Shown: piece by piece, positions 34,308-42,863 of the stretch | How the letters are laid out: every line of letters begins with the position of its first letter | Position numbering within the stretch: position 1 is the first letter of the stretch | Translations under genes and position numbers: made by a program | Assembly: GCF_000009265.1 (NCBI RefSeq) | Contig: NC_008380.1 | Span: forward strand, 3,105,501-3,169,500 | Direction of reading: 5' to 3' | DNA: 64,000 bases | Source: Rhizobium johnstonii 3841 | Lineage (GTDB): Bacteria; Pseudomonadota; Alphaproteobacteria; Rhizobiales; Rhizobiaceae | Notes under the pieces: generated by a model | The model's input: only the letters and a program-made list of their open reading frames with translations | Told to the model about the DNA's origin: nothing | Database searches by the model: none

Positions 34308-35672
34308 TCAAGCAGGCCTGACCGATGCGAGTTCGATCGTCACCCGCGTCCCGGCAGCACTGCTCTCGATGCTGACCCCGCCGCCATGGTTTGCGGCGAC
34401 TTGCTTGACGAGGCTGAGGCCGAGACCGGCGCCCCTGCTCTTCGGGGTGACGCGGTAGAAGGGCTCGAAAACCAGCTGCCGGTGTTCGGCCGGAATGCCC
34501 GGCCCTTCGTCGGCAACGCTGATCCGCCCCGCCCCAGAAGCCGAGACCGACACCGTGATCATGCCGCTGTTGCCGCCGTGGTCGATGGCGTTGCGTACCA
34601 AGTTGCTCACCGCCCGCGGCAGAGCGGAAGGGCTGCCCCGGCGTTCAAGGCTCTCCACCTTGCTTTGAAAGCAGATCTGGTAGCCGGCGGTGATCGCCAG
34701 CGGCGCGAGGTCCGCGACCACGGTGCGGGCGATGTCGACCAGATCAACTATTTCGTCGAGATCCGCCGCTTGGTCGTTGCGCTCGAAATCGAGCAATTGT
34801 TCGGCCGCCTCGGCCAGCCGCGCAACGTCGTCGAGCAGTCGCTGCCGCTCTCGGCCATCAGGCATGCCGTCGATGCGCGTCTGCATGATGGCGATCGGCG
34901 TCCTTAGCTCATGCGCCGCGTCTATCAGGAAGCGCTGGCGTTTGCGGAATTCAGTCTCCAGCCGCTCCAGCGCGCCGTTAAAGGCGGTCACCAATGGCGA
35001 CACTTCCCGGGGAATGCCGTTCACAGGAAGGCGCGCGCCCTGCCGGAGCGGCTCGATCTCGGCCGCCTCGCGCGCAACGTCGCTGATCCCCCGGAGCGCA
35101 CGTCCGACGATCCGCGGCACGGCGAGGAAGACAGCCGGCAGGGCGACCGCAAGCAGCGGTATGTAGATGGGATAGGTCTCAATCAGCATGGTCAGGAAGG
35201 TCGAACTCCTGCTCGGATTTCCACCATACATCACCCTGAAGGCGCCTAGCCGCGTTTCGATAGCGTCGATCGACGCGCTCTCCTCCGTCTCCCTGGCACC
35301 GCGAATGTCGCCCTCCTTGATGAGGCGGATATAGTCGGCAAGCCCGCGATAAGCCTCGGGGATCGCGCCGTATGAGACCGTCCGCCCATCCTGGTCCGCA
35401 ACGATGAACCAGAGTCTTTCAGCTTCCGCCTTGAGCGACCTCAGACGCGGGCTGTCGATAATCACCAGCCTGCCGTCAGCCTCCCGCCCCAGCGCTTCGT
35501 CGAGCACCGCGGTAAGCTTATCCTCCGTGCCCACATTGGGCGAGAGGATCATCGCGCCGTAGACGCAGAGCCCGACGATGACAGCCGCCACCACGGCAAC
35601 GAATACGAGACTCAGCTGCCAGCTGAGCCGCCACCAAAGCGACGGATTGGCGTATTGCGCCTTGGCCATCAT
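34308..35672 (-). CDS. sensor histidine kinase
   Basis: A 454-residue inner-membrane kinase, partner of the regulator that overlaps it upstream. Two membrane helices (about 18-43 and 165-187) flank a periplasmic sensor of about 120 residues that could be 2CSK-like. A HAMP-like linker leads to the HisKA box DAAHELRTPIAIMQ (His near 254). The ATPase domain has the N box LVRNAIDHGG and the G boxes VADEGPGIP and SRGAGLGLSLVKQVAANHGG. The layout resembles QseC/TctE-type kinases. The ATGA overlap with the regulator gene shows translational coupling. Confidence 0.93.
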   Translation of the reverse strand: MMAKAQYANPSLWWRLSWQLSLVFVAVVAAVIVGLCVYGAMILSPNVGTEDKLTAVLDEALGREADGRLVIIDSPRLRSLKAEAERLWFIVADQDGRTVSYGAIPEAYRGLADYIRLIKEGDIRGARETEESASIDAIETRLGAFRVMYGGNPSRSSTFLTMLIETYPIYIPLLAVALPAVFLAVPRIVGRALRGISDVAREAAEIEPLRQGARLPVNGIPREVSPLVTAFNGALERLETEFRKRQRFLIDAAHELRTPIAIMQTRIDGMPDGRERQRLLDDVARLAEAAEQLLDFERNDQAADLDEIVDLVDIARTVVADLAPLAITAGYQICFQSKVESLERRGSPSALPRAVSNLVRNAIDHGGNSGMITVSVSASGAGRISVADEGPGIPAEHRQLVFEPFYRVTPKSRGAGLGLSLVKQVAANHGGGVSIESSAAGTRVTIELASVRPA

Positions 35673-36340
35673 TCTTCCTTCATGAGGTAACCGACGCCGC
35701 GGATATTATGGATCGCGACGCCGGCGCCGACATCGATCAGCCGCTTGCGCAGGCGCGAAATATGCGCGTCGAGTGCATTCGACTGGATTTCCTCCTCGTA
35801 GTTATAAACCGCCGCCTCCAGCGTCGAGCGCAGCACGGTCTGCTCCTTGCGCCTTGCGAGTGCCGCCAGCACCAGAAGTTCGCGCCGGGGCAGGTCCAGC
35901 GGCACGGCATCGACGGTGACACTCAGATGCAGCGGGTCGATCACCATCCGTCCGGCCGTGATCTTGAGTTCGGCCAGTTCGGGCGATCGCCGTAACACGG
36001 CCCTGAGCCGCGCCATCAGCTCTTCGACCAGGAACGGCTTGCCGAGATAGTCGTCCGCCCCGAGGTCGAGGCCTTCGATCCGCTCCTTCGGTTCGTTGCG
36101 CGCCGTCAGCACGATGATCGGCGTATCCTTTCCCGTCCGCCTGAGTTCCGGAATGAAACTCAGCCCCTCCCCGTCAGGCAGGCGCCGGTCGAGTAGAATC
36201 GCATCGTAGAGGTTCTGCCGCGTCAGCTCGACCGCATCGACCAGATGCACCGTGTGGTCGGTGACGATCCCATGTTTGCCGAGTGCAGCCGAGAGCGCCT
36301 CGGCCAACTCCCTCTCATCCTCTATCAACAGTATCCGCAT
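35669..36340 (-). CDS. OmpR/PhoB family response regulator
   Basis: A 223-residue DNA-binding regulator. The receiver (about 1-115) has the acidic residues in LLIEDERELAEAL, the phospho-Asp in DAILLDRRLPDGEG and the Lys in YLGKPF. The winged helix C-terminus includes LDLPRRELLVLAALARRKEQ and ISRLRKRLIDVGAGVAI, then IRGVGYLM. It is of the TctD/QseB type. ATG at 36340 is the normal start; extra upstream codons to 36409 are not typical. It is the first gene of a two-gene operon with the kinase. A small membrane-protein gene lies divergently and may be a target. Confidence 0.94.
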   Translation of the reverse strand: MRILLIEDERELAEALSAALGKHGIVTDHTVHLVDAVELTRQNLYDAILLDRRLPDGEGLSFIPELRRTGKDTPIIVLTARNEPKERIEGLDLGADDYLGKPFLVEELMARLRAVLRRSPELAELKITAGRMVIDPLHLSVTVDAVPLDLPRRELLVLAALARRKEQTVLRSTLEAAVYNYEEEIQSNALDAHISRLRKRLIDVGAGVAIHNIRGVGYLMKEE

Positions 36341-36479
36341 CGCCCGTCCATTGTCTCGCTCTCCCCTCTGTCCGCCACAAGGGTTGCGGCAGCATTGCGG
36401 AGCTTGCAAGGCAGCCGGTCATGCTGTCGCAATTGTTGAGGTCCAGCACAAAGAATATTCGCGGCAGCTGGAGATCAAG

Positions 36480-36626
36480 ATGATCCGACCTATCCTCCGT
36501 CTCCTGACGAGACACTTCCTCTCTGCCTTCATCCTTGCCGCGCTGCTCGCAGCCCCGCTCGTCATTCTGCACATGCTTCACGAAAAGACGGCATTCGAGA
36601 ACGGCCTGCTGATGGACGTCCGATGA
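36480..36626 (+). CDS. small single-pass membrane protein
   Basis: A 48-residue peptide: MIRPILRLLTRHFLSAFILA, then ALLAAPLVILHMLHEKTAFE, ending GLLMDVR. A basic N-terminus and one hydrophobic helix of about 20 residues predict an inner-membrane peptide with the N-terminus inside. GGAG stands seven bases before the ATG. It is transcribed divergently from the two-component operon, 139 bp apart, so it could be regulated by it or modulate the kinase. The role is inferred from position alone. Confidence 0.5.
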   Translation: MIRPILRLLTRHFLSAFILAALLAAPLVILHMLHEKTAFENGLLMDVR

Positions 36627-36641
36627 TGCAGCGAGCGAACC

Positions 36642-37184
36642 TCAGGCGGTCTTACTGTCTGCCATGCAATAGGCCGAGAATGCCTGAAGATAGGCCTGCA
36701 CCCTGGAACGGTTCTCCGCTGCCTCGACGGCCTTGAGCACGTCGGCCGGCTCCAGTTTCATCAGAGGAAGCCTAAGGAAAATATCGCCCGCGAACCGGTC
36801 GGTGATGGTCGCAAGAACGGTGCGAAGGCCCGCCAGCATGTCATCGCCGCGATGCGATGCGTGCAGCAGGGCGATCGGCTTGTGGACGATATCATCTCCT
36901 GACACGAGCCAATCGATCGCGTTCTTGAGGCCGCCCGGGATAGATCGGACATATTCCGGGCTGGCAATGATCACCCCGTCACTCTGAGCGATCACATCGA
37001 TGAGATTCCGCACGACCTCCGGCAGAGATTCTCCCTCGAGGTCAGGCGAGAATACCGGCAACCGCCCCACGCCGTCGAAGATCGAAATCTCGATCTCACC
37101 TGGCGCAACGGCGCGGACAGCCTGCAGCATGGCCGTATTGGTGGAATTGCGCCGGGCGCTGCCGGATATTGCGAGAATCTTCAT
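36642..37184 (-). CDS. NAD(P)H-dependent FMN reductase family protein
   Basis: A 180-residue flavodoxin-fold protein. The FMN-phosphate loop is ISGSARRNSTNTAML at residues 5-19. VIIASPEYVRSIPGGLKNAI contains the family SPEYxxSxPG(G/A)LKNAxDW motif, which binds the flavin. Such enzymes reduce quinones, chromate, azo dyes or free FMN using NAD(P)H; the in vivo substrate is unknown. ATG at 37184 with TAGGA upstream is preferred over the longer frame to 37256. It is divergent from the ABC exporter operon. Confidence 0.9.
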   Translation of the reverse strand: MKILAISGSARRNSTNTAMLQAVRAVAPGEIEISIFDGVGRLPVFSPDLEGESLPEVVRNLIDVIAQSDGVIIASPEYVRSIPGGLKNAIDWLVSGDDIVHKPIALLHASHRGDDMLAGLRTVLATITDRFAGDIFLRLPLMKLEPADVLKAVEAAENRSRVQAYLQAFSAYCMADSKTA

Positions 37185-37346
37185 GATCCTACCAGGAATC
37201 GATCGATCATGGCTGTCAACGCAAAAGGCTACGCAGGCGCGATTGAGTAGCGCCAAAAAAGCGACTTTTGCTTGAACTGGCCGAGCCCCGCGTTAGCCTG
37301 GATGCTGCTGCCGAATCGGCTGGAATTACCCCTTGAGGAAATACAC

Positions 37347-38348
37347 ATGTCGGCTTTGATCGAGGCGCGGGGCGTCAGCAAACGCTTCCGGCAGCACAAG
37401 CGATTTCCGGGCCTGCTGGGCGCGCTGAAGACTCTGGTGACCAACGAATATACGGAGGTTCTGGCCGTTTCCGACATCGGTTTCGACATCGCGGCGGGCG
37501 AAGCCGTTGGCTATCTCGGCCCGAATGGCGCCGGCAAATCGACGATGATCAAGATGATGACCGGCATCCTGGTGCCGAGCGACGGCACGCTCTCGGTCCT
37601 CGGCCGGACACCGCATCTGCGGCGGATGGACAATGCCCGCGAGATCGGCGTCGTTTTCGGCCAGCGCAGCCAGCTGTGGTGGGACCTGCCGCTGGTCGAC
37701 AGTTTTACCTTGCATCAGCGTATCTACGACATCCCCGTCGCGCGTTATGCGGATAATCTCCGACGCTTCAGCGAGTTACTGGACTTGACGCCCTTTCTCG
37801 ACCGGGCGGTGCGCCAGCTCAGCCTCGGTCAGCGCATGCGCGCCGAGATCGTCATGTCGCTGCTGCACGACCCCAAGATCCTCTTTCTGGACGAGCCGAC
37901 CATCGGGCTTGATGTGGTCGCCAAGGATGCCGTGCGGCGTTTTCTCTCCGAGATCAACCGTGAGCGCGGCGTCACCATCATCCTCACCACTCATGACCTG
38001 CAGGACATCGAATCCATCTGCCCGCGGCTGATCATGGTCGATCATAGCAGGCTCATCTTCGACGGTGAGTTGAAAAGCCTGCGCGCGGCATTGGGCTCGG
38101 CTCGGCGGCTGACACTCGAATTTGCCAGCGACCCCGGACCGCTGCCATTGCGCACCGCGGCTCTCGTCAGCGATGAAGGCTTGCGCAAGAACTATCTCAT
38201 CGAGCGTGAAGACATCTCGCTGGTCGCAATCCTGTCGGAGGTCGGCAGCGGGCGCGGCCTCAAGGATGTGGCGCTGCAGGAGCCCGACATCGAAGAGGTC
38301 ATCCGCACCTTCTACCAGCGGCGCAATGCCAAGGCTCTGGCATCATGA
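37347..38348 (+). CDS. ABC-2 type exporter, ATP-binding protein
   Basis: A 333-residue ATPase subunit and first gene of a three-gene exporter operon. Walker A is GYLGPNGAGKSTMIKMM, the signature is RQLSLGQRMRAEI, and Walker B is ILFLDEPTIGLDVV, followed by the switch His in LTTHDLQDIE. The C-terminal about 90 residues after the ATPase domain are typical of the DrrA/NatA-like group paired with DUF990-type permeases. ATG at 37347 has GAGG upstream. The stop overlaps the next start (ATGA), showing translational coupling. Cargo is unknown. Confidence 0.93.
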   Translation: MSALIEARGVSKRFRQHKRFPGLLGALKTLVTNEYTEVLAVSDIGFDIAAGEAVGYLGPNGAGKSTMIKMMTGILVPSDGTLSVLGRTPHLRRMDNAREIGVVFGQRSQLWWDLPLVDSFTLHQRIYDIPVARYADNLRRFSELLDLTPFLDRAVRQLSLGQRMRAEIVMSLLHDPKILFLDEPTIGLDVVAKDAVRRFLSEINRERGVTIILTTHDLQDIESICPRLIMVDHSRLIFDGELKSLRAALGSARRLTLEFASDPGPLPLRTAALVSDEGLRKNYLIEREDISLVAILSEVGSGRGLKDVALQEPDIEEVIRTFYQRRNAKALAS

Positions 38349-39145
38349 GCGCCTATTTCGCCTTCGCGCGCAGCTCCTTCCATTCGCAGCTCGCCTACCG
38401 CAACGAAGTATGGGCCAACATCTTCGGCAAACTCGTGCAGGTTTTCGCGCGGGTCGCCATCTGGCAGGCGGCCTATGCCGGCGTCAGCGCAATCGTGGTC
38501 GACGGCGTCTCCCTGCAGCAGATGGTGACCTATGCCCTGCTCGGCGGCGCGGTGATGGGCGCTACCCGCCCTGAAAGGATCATCGGCGAGATCGGCCGGT
38601 CGCTCAAAACAGGCGATATCGCGGTTTGGCTGCTCAAGCCCTTGTCCTATCCGCTCTATCTCTTCGCCAACGAATGCGGCAGCTTCGGTTATCGCCTGAT
38701 GACCCAGGTCATTCCGACCATCGCCTTCACCGCGTTGTTTTACGGTATGCTGCCGCCGGCAAGCCTGTTCGATGGCCTGATGTTCATCGCCTTCTGGGCG
38801 CTATCCTTTACGCTGCTGTTCCTGATGTCGGCGCTCTTCGGCCTCGTCGCCTTCTGGCTGATGACGAGTTTCTCGCTGGACTGGATCCTGGGCGCCCTGC
38901 TGCAATTATTCTCGGGCCTGCTGATACCGTTCTGGTTCTTCCCCGAACCGCTGGCCACGATTGCCCGCCACCTGCCCTTCGCCTGGGTGGTCTATTATCC
39001 CAATGCGGTCTATCTCGGCAGGCTTTCCACGGCCGATGTCTGGCTCCATCTCGGCCTGGGCCTTGCCTGGGCCGCGTTGTTCCTTGCCGGCGTCCTCTGG
39101 CTGTGGCGCTGTGCCTCCGGCCGCATCACCGTGCAGGGAGGTTGA
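38345..39145 (+). CDS. ABC-2 family permease, first subunit
   Basis: A 266-residue membrane protein with six predicted helices, overlapping the ATPase gene by four bases. It begins SAYFAFARSSFHSQLAYRNE and has RPERIIGEIGRSLKTGDIAV WLL in the cytosolic loop that contacts the ATPase. The second half is strongly hydrophobic (LFLMSALFGLVAFWLMTS). It fits the ABC-2 membrane family PF06182 (DUF990), always found as two permeases plus one ATPase. What the system moves is not established. Confidence 0.9.
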   Translation: MSAYFAFARSSFHSQLAYRNEVWANIFGKLVQVFARVAIWQAAYAGVSAIVVDGVSLQQMVTYALLGGAVMGATRPERIIGEIGRSLKTGDIAVWLLKPLSYPLYLFANECGSFGYRLMTQVIPTIAFTALFYGMLPPASLFDGLMFIAFWALSFTLLFLMSALFGLVAFWLMTSFSLDWILGALLQLFSGLLIPFWFFPEPLATIARHLPFAWVVYYPNAVYLGRLSTADVWLHLGLGLAWAALFLAGVLWLWRCASGRITVQGG

Positions 39146-39147
39146 TC

Positions 39148-39951
39148 GTGCTTGTTCATCACCTGCGGGTCCTTCCGCTGCTGGTCCGGATGCATGTCCG
39201 CTCCAAGATGGAATATCGCGGCGCTTTCTGGCTCGACCGTCTTGCGCAGATCCTTTCCTATGGCAGCGTCTTCGCCACCATCGGCATCCTGCTTGCCCGC
39301 TTCGACACCCTCGGCGGCTGGAGCTGGCCGGAGCTTGCGCTGCTGTTCAGCTTCCAGCTGCTCGCTTATTCGCTCGGCGCTGCGATGAGCTTCGTGCAGT
39401 TGCGCGAGCTCGAAGAACTGGTGCGGCTCGGCACTTACGACACACTGTTGGTCAAGCCTTTCAGCCCCTGGGCCTATCTGGTCTTTTCCGGCCTTAATAT
39501 CGGCTATGCCGGCCACGTCATCCTCGCAGTGGCGCTGATGGCTTGGGCCGTTCTGTCCGTCGACTTCACCTGGTCGGTCTTGTCCGCGTCATTCTTCATT
39601 GCTGCGCTTATCAGCGCGACGCTGCTGACGGGTGCGCTCATCACCATGATCGGCGCCACGGCATTGATCTGGGTGCGGTCCAACCATCTGTTCTCGATCT
39701 TCTTCGGCTTTTGGGAATTGACGCGCTACCCGCTCAATATTTTTCCGGGCGGCATCCAGACCATCCTCATCACCGCGGTCCCGCTGGCTCTCAGCAGTTC
39801 GGTCCCCGTCGGCGCCCTGCTCGGCAAACCCATCCCGATCCTCGGGGACTGGGCCGGGCCTGCATCTCTTGTGGCCGGCCCGATCTGGGTGTTGATATCA
39901 ATCGCCTACTGGCGGTATGCCACCGGCAAGTACCAGGGTGCCGGCGGCTGA
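39148..39951 (+). CDS. ABC-2 family permease, second subunit
   Basis: A 267-residue membrane protein and third gene of the exporter. The GTG at 39148 lies two bases after the previous stop and has GGAGG upstream; the longer frame from 38626 is a shadow of the first permease. The N-terminal region VRMHVRSKMEYRGAFWLDRL and the loop ELEELVRLGTYDTLLVKPFS match the cytosolic coupling part of DUF990-type permeases. Six helices follow. With its partner it should form the heterodimeric channel. Confidence 0.9.
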   Translation: MLVHHLRVLPLLVRMHVRSKMEYRGAFWLDRLAQILSYGSVFATIGILLARFDTLGGWSWPELALLFSFQLLAYSLGAAMSFVQLRELEELVRLGTYDTLLVKPFSPWAYLVFSGLNIGYAGHVILAVALMAWAVLSVDFTWSVLSASFFIAALISATLLTGALITMIGATALIWVRSNHLFSIFFGFWELTRYPLNIFPGGIQTILITAVPLALSSSVPVGALLGKPIPILGDWAGPASLVAGPIWVLISIAYWRYATGKYQGAGG

Positions 39952-39972
39952 TCGAGCGGACCTCCCTCTATA

Positions 39973-40494
39973 TCAGGATGCCTGCGACAACGATCTCGCG
40001 CGGACCTCGAGGAACGCAGCCGTCAGCTTGGCCAGTACGGGTGAGGTGCATGTACCGTTGGCGCCACCGATCGGGTCGACAATGTGGATCTGCCGGAGAT
40101 CCTCCATGAATTCGTCCCATAGCGGCGGCCCGCCTTCTTCGAGAAGCTGCGCGCGAATGCTCAGTTCCTCGCTCACAGGCAGATGCCGCCGCCCCCAGGC
40201 GCCGATCATGGCAAAGACCGGCACGAGCTGGATCGCTGGTTCCATGAGGCTGTAGATCGCTTTCTGGCTGTGGCTCGGGTCGTCCCGCTTGCTGATGAAT
40301 CCGAGCGAGAGCAGACGCTTCAGCCGGGCGGCCAGAATGTTGGAGGCAATCCCCTCCTCCGAATGGGTCAGAAGATCGCGGAAATGGCGGCGGTTGCCGA
40401 ACATGATGTCCCTGATGATGATGAGGCTCCACCGATCGCCCAGCACTTCCATCGTCAGATTGATCGGGCAGCCCGACCGCAGTTCAATATCCAC
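39973..40494 (-). CDS. HxlR family transcriptional regulator
   Basis: A 173-residue winged-helix regulator of the HxlR/MarR-like type: GCPINLTMEVLGDRWSLIII, RDIMFGNRRHFRDLLTHSEE and GIASNILAARLKRLLSLGF. One conserved Cys lies in the RSGCP motif at the N-terminus, a residue that senses oxidants or electrophiles in some HxlR proteins. The GTG at 40494 is chosen because AAGGAGAG precedes it; a longer TTG frame lacks this. It is divergent from the RibD-like gene, with an inverted repeat between the two, so it likely represses both. Confidence 0.9.
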   Translation of the reverse strand: MDIELRSGCPINLTMEVLGDRWSLIIIRDIMFGNRRHFRDLLTHSEEGIASNILAARLKRLLSLGFISKRDDPSHSQKAIYSLMEPAIQLVPVFAMIGAWGRRHLPVSEELSIRAQLLEEGGPPLWDEFMEDLRQIHIVDPIGGANGTCTSPVLAKLTAAFLEVRARSLSQAS

Positions 40495-40508
40495 GAATTC
40501 TCTCCTTA

Positions 40509-40555
40509 AAACTGGTTGCAATATAGGATCGCTTATGCGACAGCGCAACTAGTTT
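40509..40555. promoter_or_regulatory. candidate HxlR operator (long inverted repeat)
   Basis: AAACTGGTTGC (40509-40519) and GCAACTAGTTT (40545-40555) are complementary at 10 of 11 positions, with 25 bases between. They sit in the divergent spacer close to the promoters of both genes. The element ACTrGTTGC suits a dimeric winged-helix regulator. Assignment is inferred. Confidence 0.5.
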
Positions 40556-40584
40556 CGGTCTGCAATCAGGTGGAGGAGAGCAGC

Positions 40585-41226
40585 ATGTCCAAGGTGCGTG
40601 TCGCAGCATTTTCCCTTTCCGTGGATGGTTTCGGCGCCGGGCCGGAGCAAAGCATGACCGATCCGATGGGCAAGCGGGGAACGGAGATGTTCGAATGGTT
40701 TTTCCGCACCCGCACCTTCCGCGCGATGATCGGAAAGGACGGCGGTTCTGAAGGCGTCGACGAGGGTTATGCAGCCCGCGGTATGGCCAATTTCGGCGCC
40801 TTCATTCTCGGACGCAACATGTTCGGCCCTATCCGCGGCGATTGGCCGGATAATGCCTGGAAGGGCTGGTGGGGACCGAACCTGCCCTATCATGCACCGA
40901 CCTATATCCTCACGCATTATCCCCGCGAACCGATCGTCATGGAGGGTGGCACGACGTTTCACTTCGTTACCGGCGGCGTCGAGGAAGCGCTTGACAAGGC
41001 GAAGGCCGCGGCCGGCGGCAAGGATGTGAAAATCGGCGGCGGCGTCAGCACCGTCCGTCAGTATCTGCAGGCCGGCCTGATCGACGAACTGCATTTCGCC
41101 ATCTCGCCCGTCGTGCTCGGCAAGGGCGAGGCGATGTTTGCAGGCATCGATCTTCCGGCCCTCGGCTTTCGCGTCGCCGAGCATGTCGCAACCGAACACG
41201 CCACGCATATCGTGCTGGCGAAATAA
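40585..41226 (+). CDS. RibD C-terminal/dihydrofolate reductase-like protein
   Basis: A 213-residue protein with the reductase fold shared by DHFR and the RibD C-terminal domain. It shows VRVAAFSLSVDGFGAGPEQS, FILGRNMFGPIRGDWPD, the nucleotide-binding KIGGGVSTVRQYLQAGLID and the end ELHFAISPVVLGKGEAMFAG. Stand-alone members of this family (YyaP/YwjB-like) have unknown substrates and use NADPH. ATG at 40585 has GGAGGAGAG upstream. It is divergent from an HxlR regulator, a pairing common for stress-linked oxidoreductases. Confidence 0.9.
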   Translation: MSKVRVAAFSLSVDGFGAGPEQSMTDPMGKRGTEMFEWFFRTRTFRAMIGKDGGSEGVDEGYAARGMANFGAFILGRNMFGPIRGDWPDNAWKGWWGPNLPYHAPTYILTHYPREPIVMEGGTTFHFVTGGVEEALDKAKAAAGGKDVKIGGGVSTVRQYLQAGLIDELHFAISPVVLGKGEAMFAGIDLPALGFRVAEHVATEHATHIVLAK

Positions 41227-41353
41227 ACGAGCCCTTCGGGACTAGGACTCGACATCCATTCATCGAAGCCGAGGCGCCCTCCAATGACAGATGTTGAGGA
41301 TGCCGCGCTTTCGGTTGCCGCCCCGTTGCGTCACCGCCGATAAGCATCAGCGC

Positions 41354-41391
41354 AGAGCCTCATCCTGAGGGGCTTCGAAGGACGAAGCGGG
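41354..41391. repeat. intergenic repeat copy B
   Basis: GCCTCATCCTGAGGGGCTTC followed by GAAGGACGAAG is the reverse orientation of the repeat near 26805. It lies between the RibD-like gene and the convergent TetR gene. Confidence 0.5.
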
Positions 41392-41407
41392 TCTGCCGCC
41401 GGGAACG

Positions 41408-42052
41408 TTATGCTCGGTCCTGGCCAAACCCAAGCCGTTCAAGGTAGGCGCAGAACATATCGGCCATGGCGTCGGCATAGGCGTCGATCTCGGCAAGGCT
41501 CCGCGGAGACTCCGAGAACTGCTTGCCCACCGTGCCGAGCGTCGTGGTGATCAAATCGCCGGCGAGCGCCCGGATCGCCTCCGGGGCGCAAGGCAGCACT
41601 TCCTGCATGAACACATCGACGATGCGGTCTCCCGATGCCCTCGCCGCCTGCGCCTCCGGTGCATCGCGATAAAGGGGCGCGGCATCATGGAGCGCCACGC
41701 GCATCGCTGCCTCGTCGCACTCCGAGCGAAGAAAGGCATGGACGAGGCGGCGCAGCCGTTCGAGCGGCGGCCCTTGCGCATCGGCGAGGATGCCGCCGAG
41801 CATGTCCGTCGTCTGCCGCCATTCGTCGCTCTGCAGCCGGAAGAGGATCGCTGCCTTGTTGGGGAAATATTGGTAGAGCGATCCGATGCTGACGCCTGCC
41901 CTTTCGGCCACCCGCGCCGTCGTGAAGCGCTGGGCGCCTTCCCGCGCCAAAACCTGAGCAGCGGCATCCAGGATCGCCGCCACGAGCTCGTTGGATCGGG
42001 CCTGCTTGGGCTGTTTTCGTGAGGAAATCCGGGCCCTTGGACGATCGATCAT
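41408..42052 (-). CDS. TetR family transcriptional regulator
   Basis: A 214-residue repressor-type protein. The N-terminal DNA-binding part reads ELVAAILDAAAQVLAREGAQ, TTARVAERAGVSIGSLYQYF and PNKAAILFRL, a canonical TetR helix-turn-helix. The C-terminal ligand domain resembles the TetR_C family seen in this AcrR-like group. ATG at 42052 has GGAG about ten bases upstream; the longer frame to 42115 runs through the promoter area. It is divergent from an O-methyltransferase gene, which it probably represses. The ligand is unknown. Confidence 0.92.
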   Translation of the reverse strand: MIDRPRARISSRKQPKQARSNELVAAILDAAAQVLAREGAQRFTTARVAERAGVSIGSLYQYFPNKAAILFRLQSDEWRQTTDMLGGILADAQGPPLERLRRLVHAFLRSECDEAAMRVALHDAAPLYRDAPEAQAARASGDRIVDVFMQEVLPCAPEAIRALAGDLITTTLGTVGKQFSESPRSLAEIDAYADAMADMFCAYLERLGFGQDRA

Positions 42053-42084
42053 GGCGGCGCTCCGCAATGCGAATAGCAGATGCG

Positions 42085-42097
42085 ACGAATTACTCGT
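42085..42097. promoter_or_regulatory. candidate TetR operator
   Basis: ACGA-ATTAC-TCGT is a short dyad centred in the 88-bp spacer between the TetR and methyltransferase genes, in an AT-rich patch. It is short, so the assignment is tentative. Confidence 0.3.
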
Positions 42098-42140
42098 ATT
42101 TTTCGCTCCACACAAGAACCTGTCACCAAGGAGATTTTAC

Positions 42141-42794
42141 ATGACGACACTGACCACCGCCCCGCTGGTGCCCCTGCTCGACGGCCTGTTCGAGGAGGCT
42201 GAAGCGGCAACGAGCCCTGCAATGTCGGCCCTGTCGGGTGATGAGCGAATGCGCCTGATCGGCAGCAAGACCGAATATCTCGACCTTTACGGGCGCCTGA
42301 AGGATCTCTGGCTTCCCGTCTCCAGGGAGGCCGGCGTACTGCTCTACATGCTGGCGCGAAGCAGCCGCGCACGAACGATTGTCGAATTCGGCACATCCTT
42401 CGGCATCTCGACCCTCCATCTCGCAGCCGCGCTGCGCGACAATGGCGGCGGCCGGCTTATCACCAGCGAGTTCGAGCCGTCGAAGCTGGCTCGCGCCCGC
42501 GCCAACCTGACGGCCGGCGGCCTCATCGATCTCGTCGAGATCCGCGAAGGCGATGCCCTTGAGACCCTGAGCACGGATCTCCCGGAAACGATCGACCTGC
42601 TGTTCCTCGATGGCGCCAAGGCGCTCTATCGCGATATTCTGGAACTGGTGGAAGACCGCCTGAGGCCTGGCGCCCTCGTCATCGCCGACAATGCCGACCT
42701 CTGCCCGGAATATCTTGCCCGCGTACGCTCGCCCGCGGCCGGCTACCTCTCGACACCATTCGAAGAGGACATCGAGCTGTCGATGCGGGCCTGA
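42141..42794 (+). CDS. class I SAM-dependent O-methyltransferase
   Basis: A 217-residue methyltransferase of the catechol/caffeoyl-CoA O-methyltransferase group. The SAM-binding motif I is IVEFGTSFGISTLHLAAAL, motif II is ITSEFEPSKLARARANL, and the metal/substrate region is IDLLFLDGAKALYRDILELV followed by ADNADLC. It should transfer a methyl group to a hydroxyl on a small molecule. ATG at 42141 has AAGGAGATTTTAC before it. It is probably controlled by the divergent TetR regulator. Confidence 0.9.
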   Translation: MTTLTTAPLVPLLDGLFEEAEAATSPAMSALSGDERMRLIGSKTEYLDLYGRLKDLWLPVSREAGVLLYMLARSSRARTIVEFGTSFGISTLHLAAALRDNGGGRLITSEFEPSKLARARANLTAGGLIDLVEIREGDALETLSTDLPETIDLLFLDGAKALYRDILELVEDRLRPGALVIADNADLCPEYLARVRSPAAGYLSTPFEEDIELSMRA

Positions 42795-42807
42795 TGACGC
42801 CGGCTCG

Positions 42808-42842
42808 TTGCCCGGCCGAGCACGCGTGCCGGCCGGGCAACG
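42808..42842. terminator. bidirectional hairpin terminator
   Basis: GTTGCCCGGCC (42808-42818) and GGCCGGGCAAC (42832-42842) form a perfect 11-bp stem. It lies between the methyltransferase stop and the convergent TetR stop, so it can serve both. A short T-run (GTTTCATT) follows on the plus strand. Confidence 0.65.
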
Positions 42843-42863
42843 GCCCGTTTCATTGTCGGGGCT

